Virus record (IMG/VR): IMGVR_UViG_3300047440_000274
Span: 1-31,429 of that record
Source: a virus
Length of the DNA: 31,429 nt
Reading direction: 5' to 3' (one strand)
The notes under the pieces: generated by a model
Seen by the model: the letters and a program-made list of their open reading frames with translations, nothing else
What the model was told of the DNA's origin: nothing
Database searches by the model: none
In this document: piece by piece, positions 21,923 through 31,248 of the stretch
Layout of the letters: each line of letters starts with the position of its first letter
Position numbering within the stretch: position 1 is the first letter of the stretch
Position numbers and translations under genes: made by a program

Positions 21923-22906
21923 TCACGCCGGGACAGTCGGCGCGCGAGTGATAACGACGCACGAATCAACGGTCGGCACTGCGCCGGTCGTCGTGACGAG
22001 CGCTTGCAATGTCACCGCGAGCACGACATCGGTATTCGTGCCGCCCGCCACTTGCTGCGCGGTCGCGACGCGAATGCGCGGGAAGTCGAACGAGTAAGTA
22101 TTGCCGAGCGAATCGGCGGCACTGAATGCAAACTGTATCTCCTGACTCAGTAGGAATGCGTCCATGAGTTGCTTCGTCGCGTCTTGGATATAAATTTGCG
22201 CGGTGACTTCGGCCTCAAAGCGTCCGAGCACGACCTCAGCGGCACCGACTGTGCCGAGACACTCAATGGCGCGCGCGTTGTTTTTGAAGTTGACCGCCAT
22301 CGTCGAGAGACACCAACCGACGTACGGCGTCGCCTCGATGGTCACAGTGATCGGAAATACTTCCGAGCCAATCATGACGGGCTTCGTGCCTGGGTCGGCA
22401 TACACTGCGCCGACTATCTCGGCATCTGCGCGGCTGTACGTGCTGCCGAGAATCGTCACGCTTCCCGTGTTCGGCCCGCCTGGAGTGAAAGTCAATTGCA
22501 TCGCATCGACTGCCGCCTCGACGATGCGGTGGAAGTCATACGTCGGCACGCCCGCATCTATCGTGAATCGCTTCTCGATGGTGTAGGTCTTAAGAAGCGG
22601 CCCGACTTCCAAGCGGTCGGCAAGCGTCACGTCCCAATCATTGCCGAGCACCGCCGACAACATCTCCTCAAACCAGTCATTGCGCGACATCTCAAAGGCA
22701 ACGTCGCCACCGCTTGCGCCGCCCGCGACAATCACGTCGCTCACTTGTCGCGCCGGATTGAGCTCGTTTGAGAGCGTCGTCGTCGGATTGTAATTGAGCC
22801 CTTCGCTCGTGATGCGCGCCACCAAAAAAGGCGGCGTCGCGGGTGTCACTCCTGGCGTCGTCTCGCGAACAAACGCGAGGCGGAAAAGATCGGCTGAGAC
22901 TGTCAT
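21923..22906 (-). CDS. Major tail tube protein
   Basis: The 327-residue protein begins SADLFRLAFVRETTPGVTPA and continues with a beta-sandwich-like pattern rich in T, V and G, including GGASGGDVAFEMSRNDWFEEML, as in long phage tail tube proteins. The C-terminal third (about 200-327) may be an added Ig-like surface domain. It lies just before the chaperone gene, the standard order. The ATG at 22906 follows the previous stop by two bases. Confidence 0.85.
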   Translation of the reverse strand: MTVSADLFRLAFVRETTPGVTPATPPFLVARITSEGLNYNPTTTLSNELNPARQVSDVIVAGGASGGDVAFEMSRNDWFEEMLSAVLGNDWDVTLADRLEVGPLLKTYTIEKRFTIDAGVPTYDFHRIVEAAVDAMQLTFTPGGPNTGSVTILGSTYSRADAEIVGAVYADPGTKPVMIGSEVFPITVTIEATPYVGWCLSTMAVNFKNNARAIECLGTVGAAEVVLGRFEAEVTAQIYIQDATKQLMDAFLLSQEIQFAFSAADSLGNTYSFDFPRIRVATAQQVAGGTNTDVVLAVTLQALVTTTGAVPTVDSCVVITRAPTVPA

Positions 22907-22908
22907 GA

Positions 22909-23364
22909 CTAGGCCCTCGCTCGTTCAAGGATGGGAGACTCATTTACTAATCGGTCGAACTGGTAACGCACACTCACAAAGACACCAAAAAACGCACCGC
23001 GAAAGTCGCCGCTATTCATCTCAATGGCGGGCGCGCAATCGACGACGCGCAATTGCCCGGTCGCATCGGCCCAATTCGTGAGCGCATCGCGCAAGATGTC
23101 TGAGCCCGCAATGACTGGCGCGTCGCCGATTTGCTGCTCGCAAAAAATTTGCACGACCGCGGTGCCTTGCTCACGCATGAGCGTCGGTACACCGAGCGCC
23201 GCGCGCGACTCATCGCCGACGACGAATTCCATCGAGAACCATTTGCCTGGCAATGCTTTCGCCAGCGATGCAAAGTTGATTGACTCGACCCACTCAAAGC
23301 CGACCGGCACGAGCACTGCTTGTGCGACCGCTCTCATCTGCGCGCGTACATAGGCGTGACTCAT
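22909..23364 (-). CDS. Tail terminator-like protein
   Basis: The 151-residue protein (SHAYVRAQMRAVAQAVLVPVG ... FVSVRYQFDRLV) has the length, location and beta-alpha-beta look of tail terminator (gpU-like) proteins that cap the tail tube at the head end. The ATG overlaps the previous stop in ATGA at 23361-23364; the longer start gives a short non-native extension. Assignment rests mainly on position. Confidence 0.65.
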   Translation of the reverse strand: MSHAYVRAQMRAVAQAVLVPVGFEWVESINFASLAKALPGKWFSMEFVVGDESRAALGVPTLMREQGTAVVQIFCEQQIGDAPVIAGSDILRDALTNWADATGQLRVVDCAPAIEMNSGDFRGAFFGVFVSVRYQFDRLVNESPILERARA

Positions 23365-23708
23365 CCTTGCACTCCGCACCGATACGCGATGAGCCGCCCA
23401 CTGCCACGCACCTCGCGCACGACCATCACGCCGCGACGCCCGTCATCTATCACGACGCTATCGCCTTTCATCGGCGGCGCACCGGGAAAGTCGCGCGCGT
23501 CAAACGTCACCTCGAGCGCATATTGCTCGATGGCATTCGCGAGCTCGACGGCGGTGACATACCGCACGCGCGCCTTCATCGCGCGCGCATCGCCAACAAT
23601 CGCCGCCGCCGAATAGGTCACGGGCTGGCCACACGTTTGTATCGCGTCCTGCAGGTCACGCACGTCTCGCCCAGTCACCGCGAATATGTTGGCGGTCGGC
23701 ATGCTCAT
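23361..23708 (-). CDS. Head closure / head-tail joining protein
   Basis: The 115-residue protein has DARDFPGAPPMKGDSVVIDDGRRGVMVVREVR, a beta-barrel-like stretch typical of small head closure proteins. It sits between the connector and the tail terminator, matching the usual order. It would seal the head after DNA packaging. Family assignment is by position and pattern. Confidence 0.65.
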   Translation of the reverse strand: MSMPTANIFAVTGRDVRDLQDAIQTCGQPVTYSAAAIVGDARAMKARVRYVTAVELANAIEQYALEVTFDARDFPGAPPMKGDSVVIDDGRRGVMVVREVRGSGRLIAYRCGVQG

Positions 23709-24355
23709 ACTCCAATCATGGTGCGCGAGCGAAAGGGCTCAAGCATCGCCGCGACGCTTGTCAATTCTGGCGGCACCGCTTGACCGGCGAAGGCCTCGCC
23801 CGCATACATCGACGAGTCGCGCGTGATGGTGAGACCATCGACCGAGACCGAGCGATTGTTGCCCGGTGCATTGACGACTTCCGATAAATTGCCCGTGCCG
23901 CCGGTTGCATTCCACCGGATATAAAAAGCACGCATGACCGCCTCGACAAGATTCGCGGGCCACTCGCCGTCGCCATAGCCGCCGATGTAATCGACGGTGA
24001 CCGGTGCCTCAATCTCGCCACAGCATGCGCGGCGCACATAGCACTCGCGCGGTCGCCATTGCAAAACGCCGTCGCTCTTGCGTATGCGCCAGCCGCTTAT
24101 CGCGCGTGCATCTTGAGAGACGCTATTCACGACCGAGACGGGAAAGCGATACAGCAAGAGCGACGGAAAGTGCATCTCAGGCGGCTCAAAATCCTGCACC
24201 TCTGGCGCGCTTTGAATGCCGCGCCCGAGATACGATTCGATGAGCGCAATCGTCGCCTCGAGCATCGACTCAATCGCATCGTCTTTGCTCACGTCGCTCG
24301 ATTCGATACCGAGCGCCGCTTTAATCTCATCGACGGTGGGCAGGCTAGTTGCCAT
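23705..24355 (-). CDS. Head-tail connector (gp6-like)
   Basis: The start of the 216-residue protein, ATSLPTVDEIKAALGIESSD followed by an ALIESYLGRGI helix, matches the phage gp6-like connector family, which docks under the portal ring. WRIRKSDGVLQWRPRE and GGYGDGEWPANLVEAVMRA also fit that family. The ATG at 24355 overlaps the previous gene by 11 bases. Confidence 0.85.
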   Translation of the reverse strand: MATSLPTVDEIKAALGIESSDVSKDDAIESMLEATIALIESYLGRGIQSAPEVQDFEPPEMHFPSLLLYRFPVSVVNSVSQDARAISGWRIRKSDGVLQWRPRECYVRRACCGEIEAPVTVDYIGGYGDGEWPANLVEAVMRAFYIRWNATGGTGNLSEVVNAPGNNRSVSVDGLTITRDSSMYAGEAFAGQAVPPELTSVAAMLEPFRSRTMIGV

Positions 24356-24902
24356 CGCTCGCCCTCCCGTTGCCGCTTGGCTTTGCGTCCTTGCCGCACT
24401 TCACGGCGAGCGTCCAATACTGCGCGCCGTCATCGGTGCCCGGTGCAATGCCCTCGACCTTCGTGCGCGCAATCCACAGCGAGCCACGATTCGTGACCGC
24501 ATCATTCTGAAAATACTTTCGCTCGGCTTCATACGTGCCGTGATATTGAAACGGACGAAAGCCCAGCGCGACGCGCACACCATCGCGCTCGCTACTCAGC
24601 CACAAGAAGCCCTCGACATCGGCTTGAATGCGAAAGCCTTGCACGACCTTTTGCATCTCGGTGCGCGACATCTTGACGAAAGCATCGAGCGTGCGCGTGC
24701 GCTCCTCCTCATGCTCGGCGCGCGTGATGCGTGCGCCAATGCCGGCATTGACTTGCTCGACCGCCGACGCGAGCGCACCGACTTGCTCGACGAGCGGCGC
24801 AGTGCGTGCACTCACCGCATCATCGACGCGCAATGGCAATGCCTTTTGCAAACCACGCAAAACAGAATCGAGCACAATCTCAGCGAGCGCGATGGCTTTC
24901 AT
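24345..24902 (-). CDS. Hypothetical head protein with coiled coil and carbohydrate-binding-like tail
   Basis: The 185-residue protein starts at ATG 24902, overlapping the portal stop in an ATGA. Residues 25-100 look like a coiled coil. The C-terminal part has the pattern F-Y-G-Y ... NDAVTNRGSLWIA ... G.APGTDDGAQYWTLAVKCG, similar to the small W/G-rich module found next to portal genes in some phages (often annotated as carbohydrate-binding-like). Function unknown; perhaps a capsid decoration or portal-associated protein. Confidence 0.6.
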   Translation of the reverse strand: MKAIALAEIVLDSVLRGLQKALPLRVDDAVSARTAPLVEQVGALASAVEQVNAGIGARITRAEHEEERTRTLDAFVKMSRTEMQKVVQGFRIQADVEGFLWLSSERDGVRVALGFRPFQYHGTYEAERKYFQNDAVTNRGSLWIARTKVEGIAPGTDDGAQYWTLAVKCGKDAKPSGNGRASDGN

Positions 24903-26362
24903 GCTGCGGCCCTCAGTTGCAAGTCGGCAGTGACGCGCTCGTCGCAATAGCGCGTGAGGCGCGCGCGCTTCTCCTCATCGGTGCCCGCGTCCTCATCGTC
25001 GTCGAGCGTCTCGTCATCGGTAAGCGGTGCGTCATCGCTGCCCGCTGGCGGCGCGGTTTGTTGTGCGCTCATCGCTTTGTCGAGCTGCTCACCGCTGCGC
25101 GAGAGCGGTATGTATTGCATTTGAATGAGCGGCTCGTCGCCGCCTTTCTTCGGCGGCAGTTGCTCCTTGCGCCGCGCCTCATTGATGGTCATGACTCCCG
25201 ATGAGATCGCCTCTTTGTAGGCGGTCATTCTTACGTCGAGCTCCATGCGCAAGAGCGAGTCGAGATCGAATTCGCAATACACCGATGAGCCAAGACCAAA
25301 GACTTGCTCGATGCGCGCCTCGATTGATTCGAGATGATATTGAAGCGTCTGCGCGTAATAGTTGCGCGCGAGTTGCTCGGAATTTTTGTAGGAAATTTTC
25401 GAGGCGTCCGAAATCATATACATGGGCACGCGAAAGCATCGCGCCACGTCCTCGACCGACCATCGCAACTGCTCGATGAGTTGCGCATCGGCGGCATTGA
25501 TTGAGAGCGGCTCCCACTTAAGGCCACCGTCTAAAATTGCGGCGCGGCCCATCGAGCCCGCCTTAAAGCATTGCTCCCACATAGTGAGCTGGCGCGTCTT
25601 TTCCGCGTCGCCCATGTGACCCGGCACCGTGAGCACACCCGATGCGCGGCTCATGTTGGAAAAAAACGAGAGCGAATTTTGCTGAATCGTTTGCCCGGTT
25701 TGCGCCGAGTAGATACCGGCGACGAGCGGTGAGATGCCGACGAGCGGGTGCGTCATGCACAAGAGACGATGATGAAGCATATCGCGCGCGGGAATGTATT
25801 CGCTTTGAATGGCCTCGACGACTTGTTTTTGCGAGGTGCGATACCACACCGACCCATCAGGCGCGACCATCGCTTGACAGAGACGCGGGTCGAGCAAGTG
25901 CATCGCGGCGACGACGTTGCGCGCGTCGCGCACCAAGAGCGCGTAAGTGTTCCCGGTATACAAGCATGACGCCATGAACTGCGCCCAAAAATCGACGCGC
26001 GTTTGATAGGCGTTAGGCGACCACAAGACGCGCGCCGCTGGGTGCTGGTCGAAAATATCCGACGAGCCATCGGCATTCTCTTTGCGAATGCGCGGCGGCA
26101 ATTTTGAGATGTCGCTTGCGATGGTCGTGATGCAGGCATAGACGGCGGAAAAAATGCCACCGGGCCCGACGCATTCGCGATTGTGCTGCCATGCGCCCGC
26201 ATAGGGCTCGTGCACATAGCCATGAGAGAGCGGTGCCGATGACGATGAGCCCACCCAAGTGAGACCGGGAGACGGTGCCGCGCGAGTGACCTCAGCAACG
26301 GGCGGCGTCGGAGACGCCGCCCAGTTTGCCGCTCGCTGCAATACTCGCGAGAGCACGCTCAC
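24899..26362 (-). CDS. Portal protein (HK97 family)
   Basis: The 487-residue protein matches HK97-type portals: VYACITTIASDISKLPPRIR, FWAQFMASCLYTGNTYALLVRD, NGLS-like region GISPLVAGIYSAQTGQTIQQN, and the basal LRWSVEDVARCFRVPMYMI followed by SYKNSEQLARNYYAQTLQYHLE. The C-terminus is acidic and low-complexity. It starts at a GTG (26362), two bases after the capsid stop TAG. Twelve copies form the DNA channel of the head. Its place after the capsid gene is unusual. Confidence 0.92.
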   Translation of the reverse strand: MSVLSRVLQRAANWAASPTPPVAEVTRAAPSPGLTWVGSSSSAPLSHGYVHEPYAGAWQHNRECVGPGGIFSAVYACITTIASDISKLPPRIRKENADGSSDIFDQHPAARVLWSPNAYQTRVDFWAQFMASCLYTGNTYALLVRDARNVVAAMHLLDPRLCQAMVAPDGSVWYRTSQKQVVEAIQSEYIPARDMLHHRLLCMTHPLVGISPLVAGIYSAQTGQTIQQNSLSFFSNMSRASGVLTVPGHMGDAEKTRQLTMWEQCFKAGSMGRAAILDGGLKWEPLSINAADAQLIEQLRWSVEDVARCFRVPMYMISDASKISYKNSEQLARNYYAQTLQYHLESIEARIEQVFGLGSSVYCEFDLDSLLRMELDVRMTAYKEAISSGVMTINEARRKEQLPPKKGGDEPLIQMQYIPLSRSGEQLDKAMSAQQTAPPAGSDDAPLTDDETLDDDEDAGTDEEKRARLTRYCDERVTADLQLRAAA

Positions 26363-26364
26363 GA

Positions 26365-27768
26365 CTAAGCCGCTTTCGACTTGGTCGTTTGCTTTCCATC
26401 ATCGCCCGATGCACCGAGCGCGATGACTGGCGGCACATACACCGTCCACGCGATACCCGACATCGTCACGACGGCGGTATTGTCTACTCGCATCCAGTAG
26501 GTGTACTGCTCGGCGCGTAGCAATATCAAATTATTTTGGAAGGCGCTCACGAGCGAGATCGCCGGATCGACTGGCGCGGTGTCGAGTTGAATCGACGCCT
26601 CGCGCGACATATCAATGGTGATACCTGGGTCCTCCGCCAAGAGCACGCGCGCTTGGTCGAGCAAGATGATGCTCGTCGAGGGCTGCAATGTTGAGTCGAT
26701 GATCGGATAGCCCAAGAGCGAGCCGCTCGCGCCGACGCTGGGATACTGCAAACTGCCCATCGGCGTTTGCAAACTCGCAAGCCACGTCTTAGTGACTGGG
26801 TTCATGATCCATGCAGGACGCTCACCGCCTTCGCCACCGTTCAACAAATTCACCATCTGCGTGAGGTCGTTGCGTACATTGTCGAGCGTATTGCCAGAGC
26901 TCACGATGCTTTGCCCTGCAGGTAGTCCCGCCAGAATGCCGCCCGGTCGAATGCCCGCAACTGCGGCCGTCTGACCAATAAATTCCGCATTCTTGGTGCG
27001 CGCGATGGCATTGACGAGACCGTCGCGCAAAAGAATCTCGGAGTTGGGATCTGAACTGCGCGCGAGCTCGTCGCTTTGTCCGGTGATGAGCGCTAGCTTG
27101 GTCGTCGGAATGGTGATGAGATCATAGGCGCCTTTTCCGAATGGCTTTGGCTTGCCTTCGCCGACCCACTGCGCCGTGCCGATGGGCGTAACCTCCTTCG
27201 GTATTTTCACATTGAATGGCACCGCCCTCAGCGACAAGCGGCTCACAATCTCAAGCGGCTTGATGAGCGCGATGAATTCATTCGCGAGCACCTGTTGAGT
27301 CGCGAGCACGCCCGCCCAGGCGGGATCGGACATCATCGCGGGCAGTACCGCTGCGCGCACATGCAGGCCCAGCATCTCAGCGTGAAGCGCTTGCTCAATC
27401 TCCGGCGTATCGCGCCACATGGTTCGCGCAATCTCGCGCGCTTGCATGATGTTGCCACCGCTAAAGCACTTTGCACGCACCATGCGAATCATGCCGATGC
27501 CCGGCGGCATCGCGCGATTGCCACCGCTCACGCGAACCTCTTGCACGACGGGCGTCGCTTGCCGTGCAATGATTGACTCCATCTCGCGCAATCGTTCGCT
27601 CGCCGCGTCGATGGTCTTGACCTCGGCGGCGCACTCATCGAAGGCGGTCGTCTCCTCCGCGTTGAACACGCGCGCATCCTTTTCGATTCGCGCGCGCAAC
27701 TCCTCCATCGCCGCGACTTTAATGCCGCGCTTTTTTAAGAGCTCGGCGATTTGCTCAGAAATTTTCAT
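26365..27768 (-). CDS. HK97-fold major capsid protein
   Basis: The 467-residue protein has an N-terminal helical scaffold (delta-domain) of about 90 residues, then a capsid domain (TQQVLANEFIALIKPLEIVSRL, GEGKPKPFGKGAYDLITIPTTKLALIT, GGERPAWIMNPVTKTWLASL). The prohead protease gene just upstream would remove the delta-domain. ATG 27768 with GGAG eight bases upstream is preferred to a start 48 bases upstream. Confidence 0.9.
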   Translation of the reverse strand: MKISEQIAELLKKRGIKVAAMEELRARIEKDARVFNAEETTAFDECAAEVKTIDAASERLREMESIIARQATPVVQEVRVSGGNRAMPPGIGMIRMVRAKCFSGGNIMQAREIARTMWRDTPEIEQALHAEMLGLHVRAAVLPAMMSDPAWAGVLATQQVLANEFIALIKPLEIVSRLSLRAVPFNVKIPKEVTPIGTAQWVGEGKPKPFGKGAYDLITIPTTKLALITGQSDELARSSDPNSEILLRDGLVNAIARTKNAEFIGQTAAVAGIRPGGILAGLPAGQSIVSSGNTLDNVRNDLTQMVNLLNGGEGGERPAWIMNPVTKTWLASLQTPMGSLQYPSVGASGSLLGYPIIDSTLQPSTSIILLDQARVLLAEDPGITIDMSREASIQLDTAPVDPAISLVSAFQNNLILLRAEQYTYWMRVDNTAVVTMSGIAWTVYVPPVIALGASGDDGKQTTKSKAA

Positions 27769-27802
27769 GACAGTCACTCCACAAAAAAGATTCGAGTGAT
27801 GC

Positions 27803-28435
27803 CTAACGCGGCCCATAGATTTTTGCTGCGCGCACCCGTGCGCCGACTAACTCCGTGAATATCTTGCGCTGATGTTCGACAAGCGCGTCGGACACGAGCG
27901 CACGGTCAATAAACTTTGCAGGCACACCGAGCGAGCGCGCAATCGCGAGCGCGTGCGCATTCGCGCCGACGTTGCACAACGAGAGCTCAAGTAGTTCGGG
28001 ATTGTTGTATTCATAGCCGCCGGTCCATTCGTCATTATCGTTGCGAATGAGCTCGACATCGGCGGGCGCGACCGTGAAGCCGACACTCACCGCGCGAATG
28101 ACTTTCGCTTGCACGAGTCGAAACAACTGGTCGGCAAACGGATTGACACCTTGCTCGGTGAAGTTAGCCGTCACCATGAGACGCCGACCCTCGACGCCGA
28201 TCGGTTGCACGTTGCCAATCGCGGGCACGCTTTGGTCGTGGTTCCACAAAAAGACCGGATTTTTTTTGAACGGCACGAGATTCCATGATGCCTTGACGAT
28301 GTCGCCGTAGCGGTCCACTGATTCGTCGCTTGCGAGGAAACTCACGCTCCTCGCGTCGTCGTCGATTGACTCATCGTCGATTGACGCTTGCAAAAATAGC
28401 GGGCCGCTTGCGACAGTGTTTCGGTCGATGCGCAT
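27803..28435 (-). CDS. Prohead protease (S78 family)
   Basis: The 210-residue product has the HK97 protease pattern: VSFLASDESVDRYGDIVKASWNL, NPVFLWNHDQSVPAIGNV (catalytic His in the NHD motif), and AVSVGFTV (catalytic Ser), followed by the ELLELSLCNVGANAHALA motif. GAGGAGC precedes ATG 28435. It processes the capsid delta-domain and other head proteins during maturation. Confidence 0.9.
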   Translation of the reverse strand: MRIDRNTVASGPLFLQASIDDESIDDDARSVSFLASDESVDRYGDIVKASWNLVPFKKNPVFLWNHDQSVPAIGNVQPIGVEGRRLMVTANFTEQGVNPFADQLFRLVQAKVIRAVSVGFTVAPADVELIRNDNDEWTGGYEYNNPELLELSLCNVGANAHALAIARSLGVPAKFIDRALVSDALVEHQRKIFTELVGARVRAAKIYGPR

Positions 28436-28449
28436 AGGTGATGCTCCTC

Positions 28450-28633
28450 ATGCGCGGGACCGGATGAACCGTCGCCCGCAAAAATAAGTGCGGACTACTT
28501 GGGCGAGGGCGATGGCTTTGGTTGCGGCTTCGGCGTCGTATGCCGGGATTTACTAGATGGGCGGTGCCGCACTGTTTGCACGTTCGCAACTCCGAGATGA
28601 GAGATGCGCGAGACCGGATGAACCGTCGCCCGC
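28450..28633. repeat. Pair of 30-bp direct repeats
   Basis: The two copies (28450-28479 and 28604-28633) differ at only one base (28457 G, 28611 A) and are 154 bases apart. Both contain GACCGGATGAACCGTCG. They may result from duplication of a small segment, or be binding sites for a phage protein. Confidence 0.85.
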
Positions 28634-28701
28634 TGGTCGTCGCGCGCTAAAGTAGGCGCGACTTTCCGCGCCGTCAAGATGCTCGCATTTAATCGTCGCA
28701 T
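28495..28701 (-). CDS. Possible small proline/lysine-tailed protein
   Basis: A 68-residue frame starts two bases after the large terminase stop and ends in KPQPKPSPSPK. The composition is basic and one repeat copy lies inside it. No Shine-Dalgarno is evident. Alternative frames in the same gap also look plausible, one with a CKQCG cysteine motif, so the true coding content here is unresolved. Confidence 0.3.
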   Translation of the reverse strand: MRRLNASILTARKVAPTLARDDQRATVHPVSRISHLGVANVQTVRHRPSSKSRHTTPKPQPKPSPSPK

Positions 28702-28703
28702 CG

Positions 28704-30677
28704 TTACATTTGACCCAGCATGAACACGCTGCCGCGCCCTTTGTTGTCGGCGTCGAGCACCATGCGCCGACCGAGCGCCATGAGGAGCGCGACCGTGCCG
28801 TCGATTTTTTGCATCTTGTTATTGCGGTCCTTGACTGGCCGAATGTCGCCATTGCTATTCATGAAGGCCTCAGTGCACGCGATACACCAATCGAGCACGG
28901 GATTGCCGCCGTGATGCAATCGACCTTGACGCACAAGCGCCTCGAGCTCCTTCATCGGCATCGTGAAATTCGCAAGCGTCGGTCGATACTCGATGCACGG
29001 TATGCCCTTCTCATCGAGACGCGATGCAAGATTGAGCGCTTGCCATGGGTCATAGGTGACATCGGTGATGATGAATGATTCGCTCGCCGTCGTGATGTCG
29101 TTCTCGATGACTTGTTGGTCGATGGTCTCGCCTTCGCATGACGTGATGAAACCGTCGCGCGCCCAGCTCGGATAGGACGCATTGTCCGAATCTTGAATCG
29201 TGGCTTGCGGCAAATAAAAATTCGCAAAGACGTAATAGTGCTCGATGCCGTCGAGCTCGCGCCGGAATACTTTCACGACGGCGGCAAGGTCAATCTTGGC
29301 GGCGAGGTCCATGCCTATCACGCACTCCTCGCCTTTGAATTGCTCCTCACGCAACGACGCATCGGCGCACGCATTCCACCGAATCATCTCCATCCAAACG
29401 ACCGACGCGCTCGTCCATATATTGAGATGCTTTTGCTTGAATGCGTTTTGTAGTGAGGAGACATTCTGAGCGCGCTCGGCGAGCGTCGCGATGACCTCAG
29501 GCTCAACGCTCACGCCCCAGTTCGGATTCGCTTTGCGCCAACTCTTAGGACTGCGCCAGTCGTCATCGTCGTCGATGGTGTAGATGATGCCAAAGTAGCG
29601 CTCATCGTTTATCTCTTGCTTGAGCACTCGTTGCGTATATTTCCACTGTTCGTATCCGATGCCCGACTGATTACTCGCCGCCGTCGTGATAGCGAGAATC
29701 ATCGCTTGCGCGCGCTTGCCGGTGGCGGTAATCAAAACGTCATGCACTTCTCGCGTCTTGTGCTTGGCCAATTCATCGAGCACGGCGAAGTGCACATTCT
29801 TGCCGTCGAGCGCATCGGCATCTCGCGAGAGCGGCGTGAACATCGACGCGCTCGACTCTTGCGTGATGACATTGCGCGACGTGCCGACGCCGTAGCGTTG
29901 TTGGAATTCGCGGTCACGCTTCACCATATTTTGCGCCATCACAAAAACGATGCGCGCTTGCTCGCGCGTCACGGCCGCCGCGTACACCTCCGCACCGCCC
30001 TCACCATCGAGCGCGAGCATGTAAAGCGCGAGCGGTGCCGCGCCCGTCGATTTGCCATTGCCTCGAGGCACTGCGACAAAGACATACCTGAATCGGCGCT
30101 TGCCCGTTTTTTTGTCGAGCCATCCAAGCGCCGACGCATAGATAAATAATTGCCACGGGCCCAGCTTGAGACGCTTACCAGCGCGCGGGCCCTTTATCTC
30201 GCGAAACAACTGCAAGGCCTTGAGCGCACGCTCGGCGCATGGCGCATTGAATATATACGGCCAGTCATCGCGCTCGATGGCCACGAGGTCGCGCTCGTGC
30301 CGCTCGCATGCTTGGCGCACGTATTGGCAAGCGTCGATTCTGCCGTCGAGCACGTCGCGCGCGTACTGAAAGCCCTCGGCAACATTGGGAAACTCTTTGG
30401 CAAATTCAACCAGGTCGAGGTCGCGAATCGCGCGAGGAGACTCGACGAGACCCGCGCGCGTCAGCGCTTGGGAAATTTTTTTTTGAACCTCGTCGGCTTC
30501 CTCGTGGCCCGGCTCATCGTCATCGGTCGCGACGCCCGCGAGACGCTCACTCTCGCGACGTGCTTGTCGCTTGATATTCTCGGCCTCGCGTCGAGCTCGT
30601 TCGCTTTCCCATTTTCGCGGCCTGCCGATGACGGGCTCAGGCGGCGGCAAAAATCCATCGAGCACAAATTGATCCAT
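28704..30677 (-). CDS. terL: Large terminase subunit
   Basis: The 657-residue protein is a complete Terminase_1-type motor. It has Walker A PRGNGKST (204-211), Walker B VHFAVLDE (295-302) and a motif III-like ILAITTAAS (327-335). The nuclease half has D457 in VIGMDLAAK, D539/D543 in ITDVTYDPWQAL and D626 near the end. The N-terminal 80 residues are basic and acidic low-complexity. ATG 30677 is chosen over a TTG at 30695, which would overlap the small subunit gene by eight bases. It packages DNA into the prohead and cuts it. Confidence 0.93.
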   Translation of the reverse strand: MDQFVLDGFLPPPEPVIGRPRKWESERARREAENIKRQARRESERLAGVATDDDEPGHEEADEVQKKISQALTRAGLVESPRAIRDLDLVEFAKEFPNVAEGFQYARDVLDGRIDACQYVRQACERHERDLVAIERDDWPYIFNAPCAERALKALQLFREIKGPRAGKRLKLGPWQLFIYASALGWLDKKTGKRRFRYVFVAVPRGNGKSTGAAPLALYMLALDGEGGAEVYAAAVTREQARIVFVMAQNMVKRDREFQQRYGVGTSRNVITQESSASMFTPLSRDADALDGKNVHFAVLDELAKHKTREVHDVLITATGKRAQAMILAITTAASNQSGIGYEQWKYTQRVLKQEINDERYFGIIYTIDDDDDWRSPKSWRKANPNWGVSVEPEVIATLAERAQNVSSLQNAFKQKHLNIWTSASVVWMEMIRWNACADASLREEQFKGEECVIGMDLAAKIDLAAVVKVFRRELDGIEHYYVFANFYLPQATIQDSDNASYPSWARDGFITSCEGETIDQQVIENDITTASESFIITDVTYDPWQALNLASRLDEKGIPCIEYRPTLANFTMPMKELEALVRQGRLHHGGNPVLDWCIACTEAFMNSNGDIRPVKDRNNKMQKIDGTVALLMALGRRMVLDADNKGRGSVFMLGQM

Positions 30678-30687
30678 GCGCGAGCGC

Positions 30688-31152
30688 TCAATCAATACTC
30701 GACCATGACGACTCGCTCGGGAAAGTCTCGCTCAGCGGCGCGGCCATGCGCACGCGACCACTCGGCGTCGCGCCAATCTCGGCGAGCGCGATGCCGAGTT
30801 GCTGCCATAAGTCGCGCGACAATCTTGTGAACGGTTGCAACTCTAGTTTCGAGCTCGCGCCATTTTTCATGACCATTCCGAATTGACGCACTTTGTCGTC
30901 GGCTTCATTGACGCGCGCCCATAGTCGCGCGACCTTCACAAACGCGGCACCATCGCCCGTCGCGTGTATGCCGGGCTGATAGATATGCTCAATCATGTAG
31001 TCCCACATCTCGCGCTCGGCGACGCTGAGCACGGTGCCCGGTGGCAAGACTGGCGCGCTCGCGACTTTCGGTTTGTCTTGGCGCAATCGCTCGTGATGCG
31101 AGTCGCCTCGTATGAGTTTGAGCACCGATGAGGTCGGACGGGTCCCAGGCAT
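30688..31152 (-). CDS. terS: Small terminase subunit (P27 family)
   Basis: The 154-residue product fits P27-type small terminases: a PGTRPTSSVLKLIRGDSHHE start, then PPGTVLSVAEREMWDYMIEHI and AFVKVARLWARVNEADDKVRQFG. It recognises the packaging site and feeds DNA to TerL. The start is set at ATG 31152 because family members begin just before the GTRP motif; no strong ribosome site is visible, so expression may be coupled to an upstream frame. It ends 11 bases before the TerL ATG. Confidence 0.85.
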   Translation of the reverse strand: MPGTRPTSSVLKLIRGDSHHERLRQDKPKVASAPVLPPGTVLSVAEREMWDYMIEHIYQPGIHATGDGAAFVKVARLWARVNEADDKVRQFGMVMKNGASSKLELQPFTRLSRDLWQQLGIALAEIGATPSGRVRMAAPLSETFPSESSWSSID

Positions 31153-31248
31153 GACGCACACTCGACTCGCGCGCAACGTAGTGATGACCTAGCAGCGAGT
31201 GAGCCGCGAACATGGCGCGATAACAAAATGACCCGGCACGCATCTCGC

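Larger units (their letters stand above)
28436..28703. other. 268-base gap between terminase and protease with direct repeats
   Basis: In this otherwise gapless operon this is a conspicuous space. It holds a 30-bp direct repeat with one mismatch (28450-28479 and 28604-28633). Short minus-strand frames cross it, the best being 28495-28701, but none has a clear ribosome binding site. The copy nearer the protease lies about 14 bases from its start and could affect its translation. Confidence 0.6.

Noticed and set aside
22169-22771. Plus-strand 200-codon frame opposite the tail tube gene
   Set aside because: Arg- and His-rich shadow of the tail tube gene, with no start signal.
28450-28633. CRISPR-like direct repeats
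   Set aside because: Only two copies exist, 154 bases apart, with a mismatch and no array structure or cas genes.
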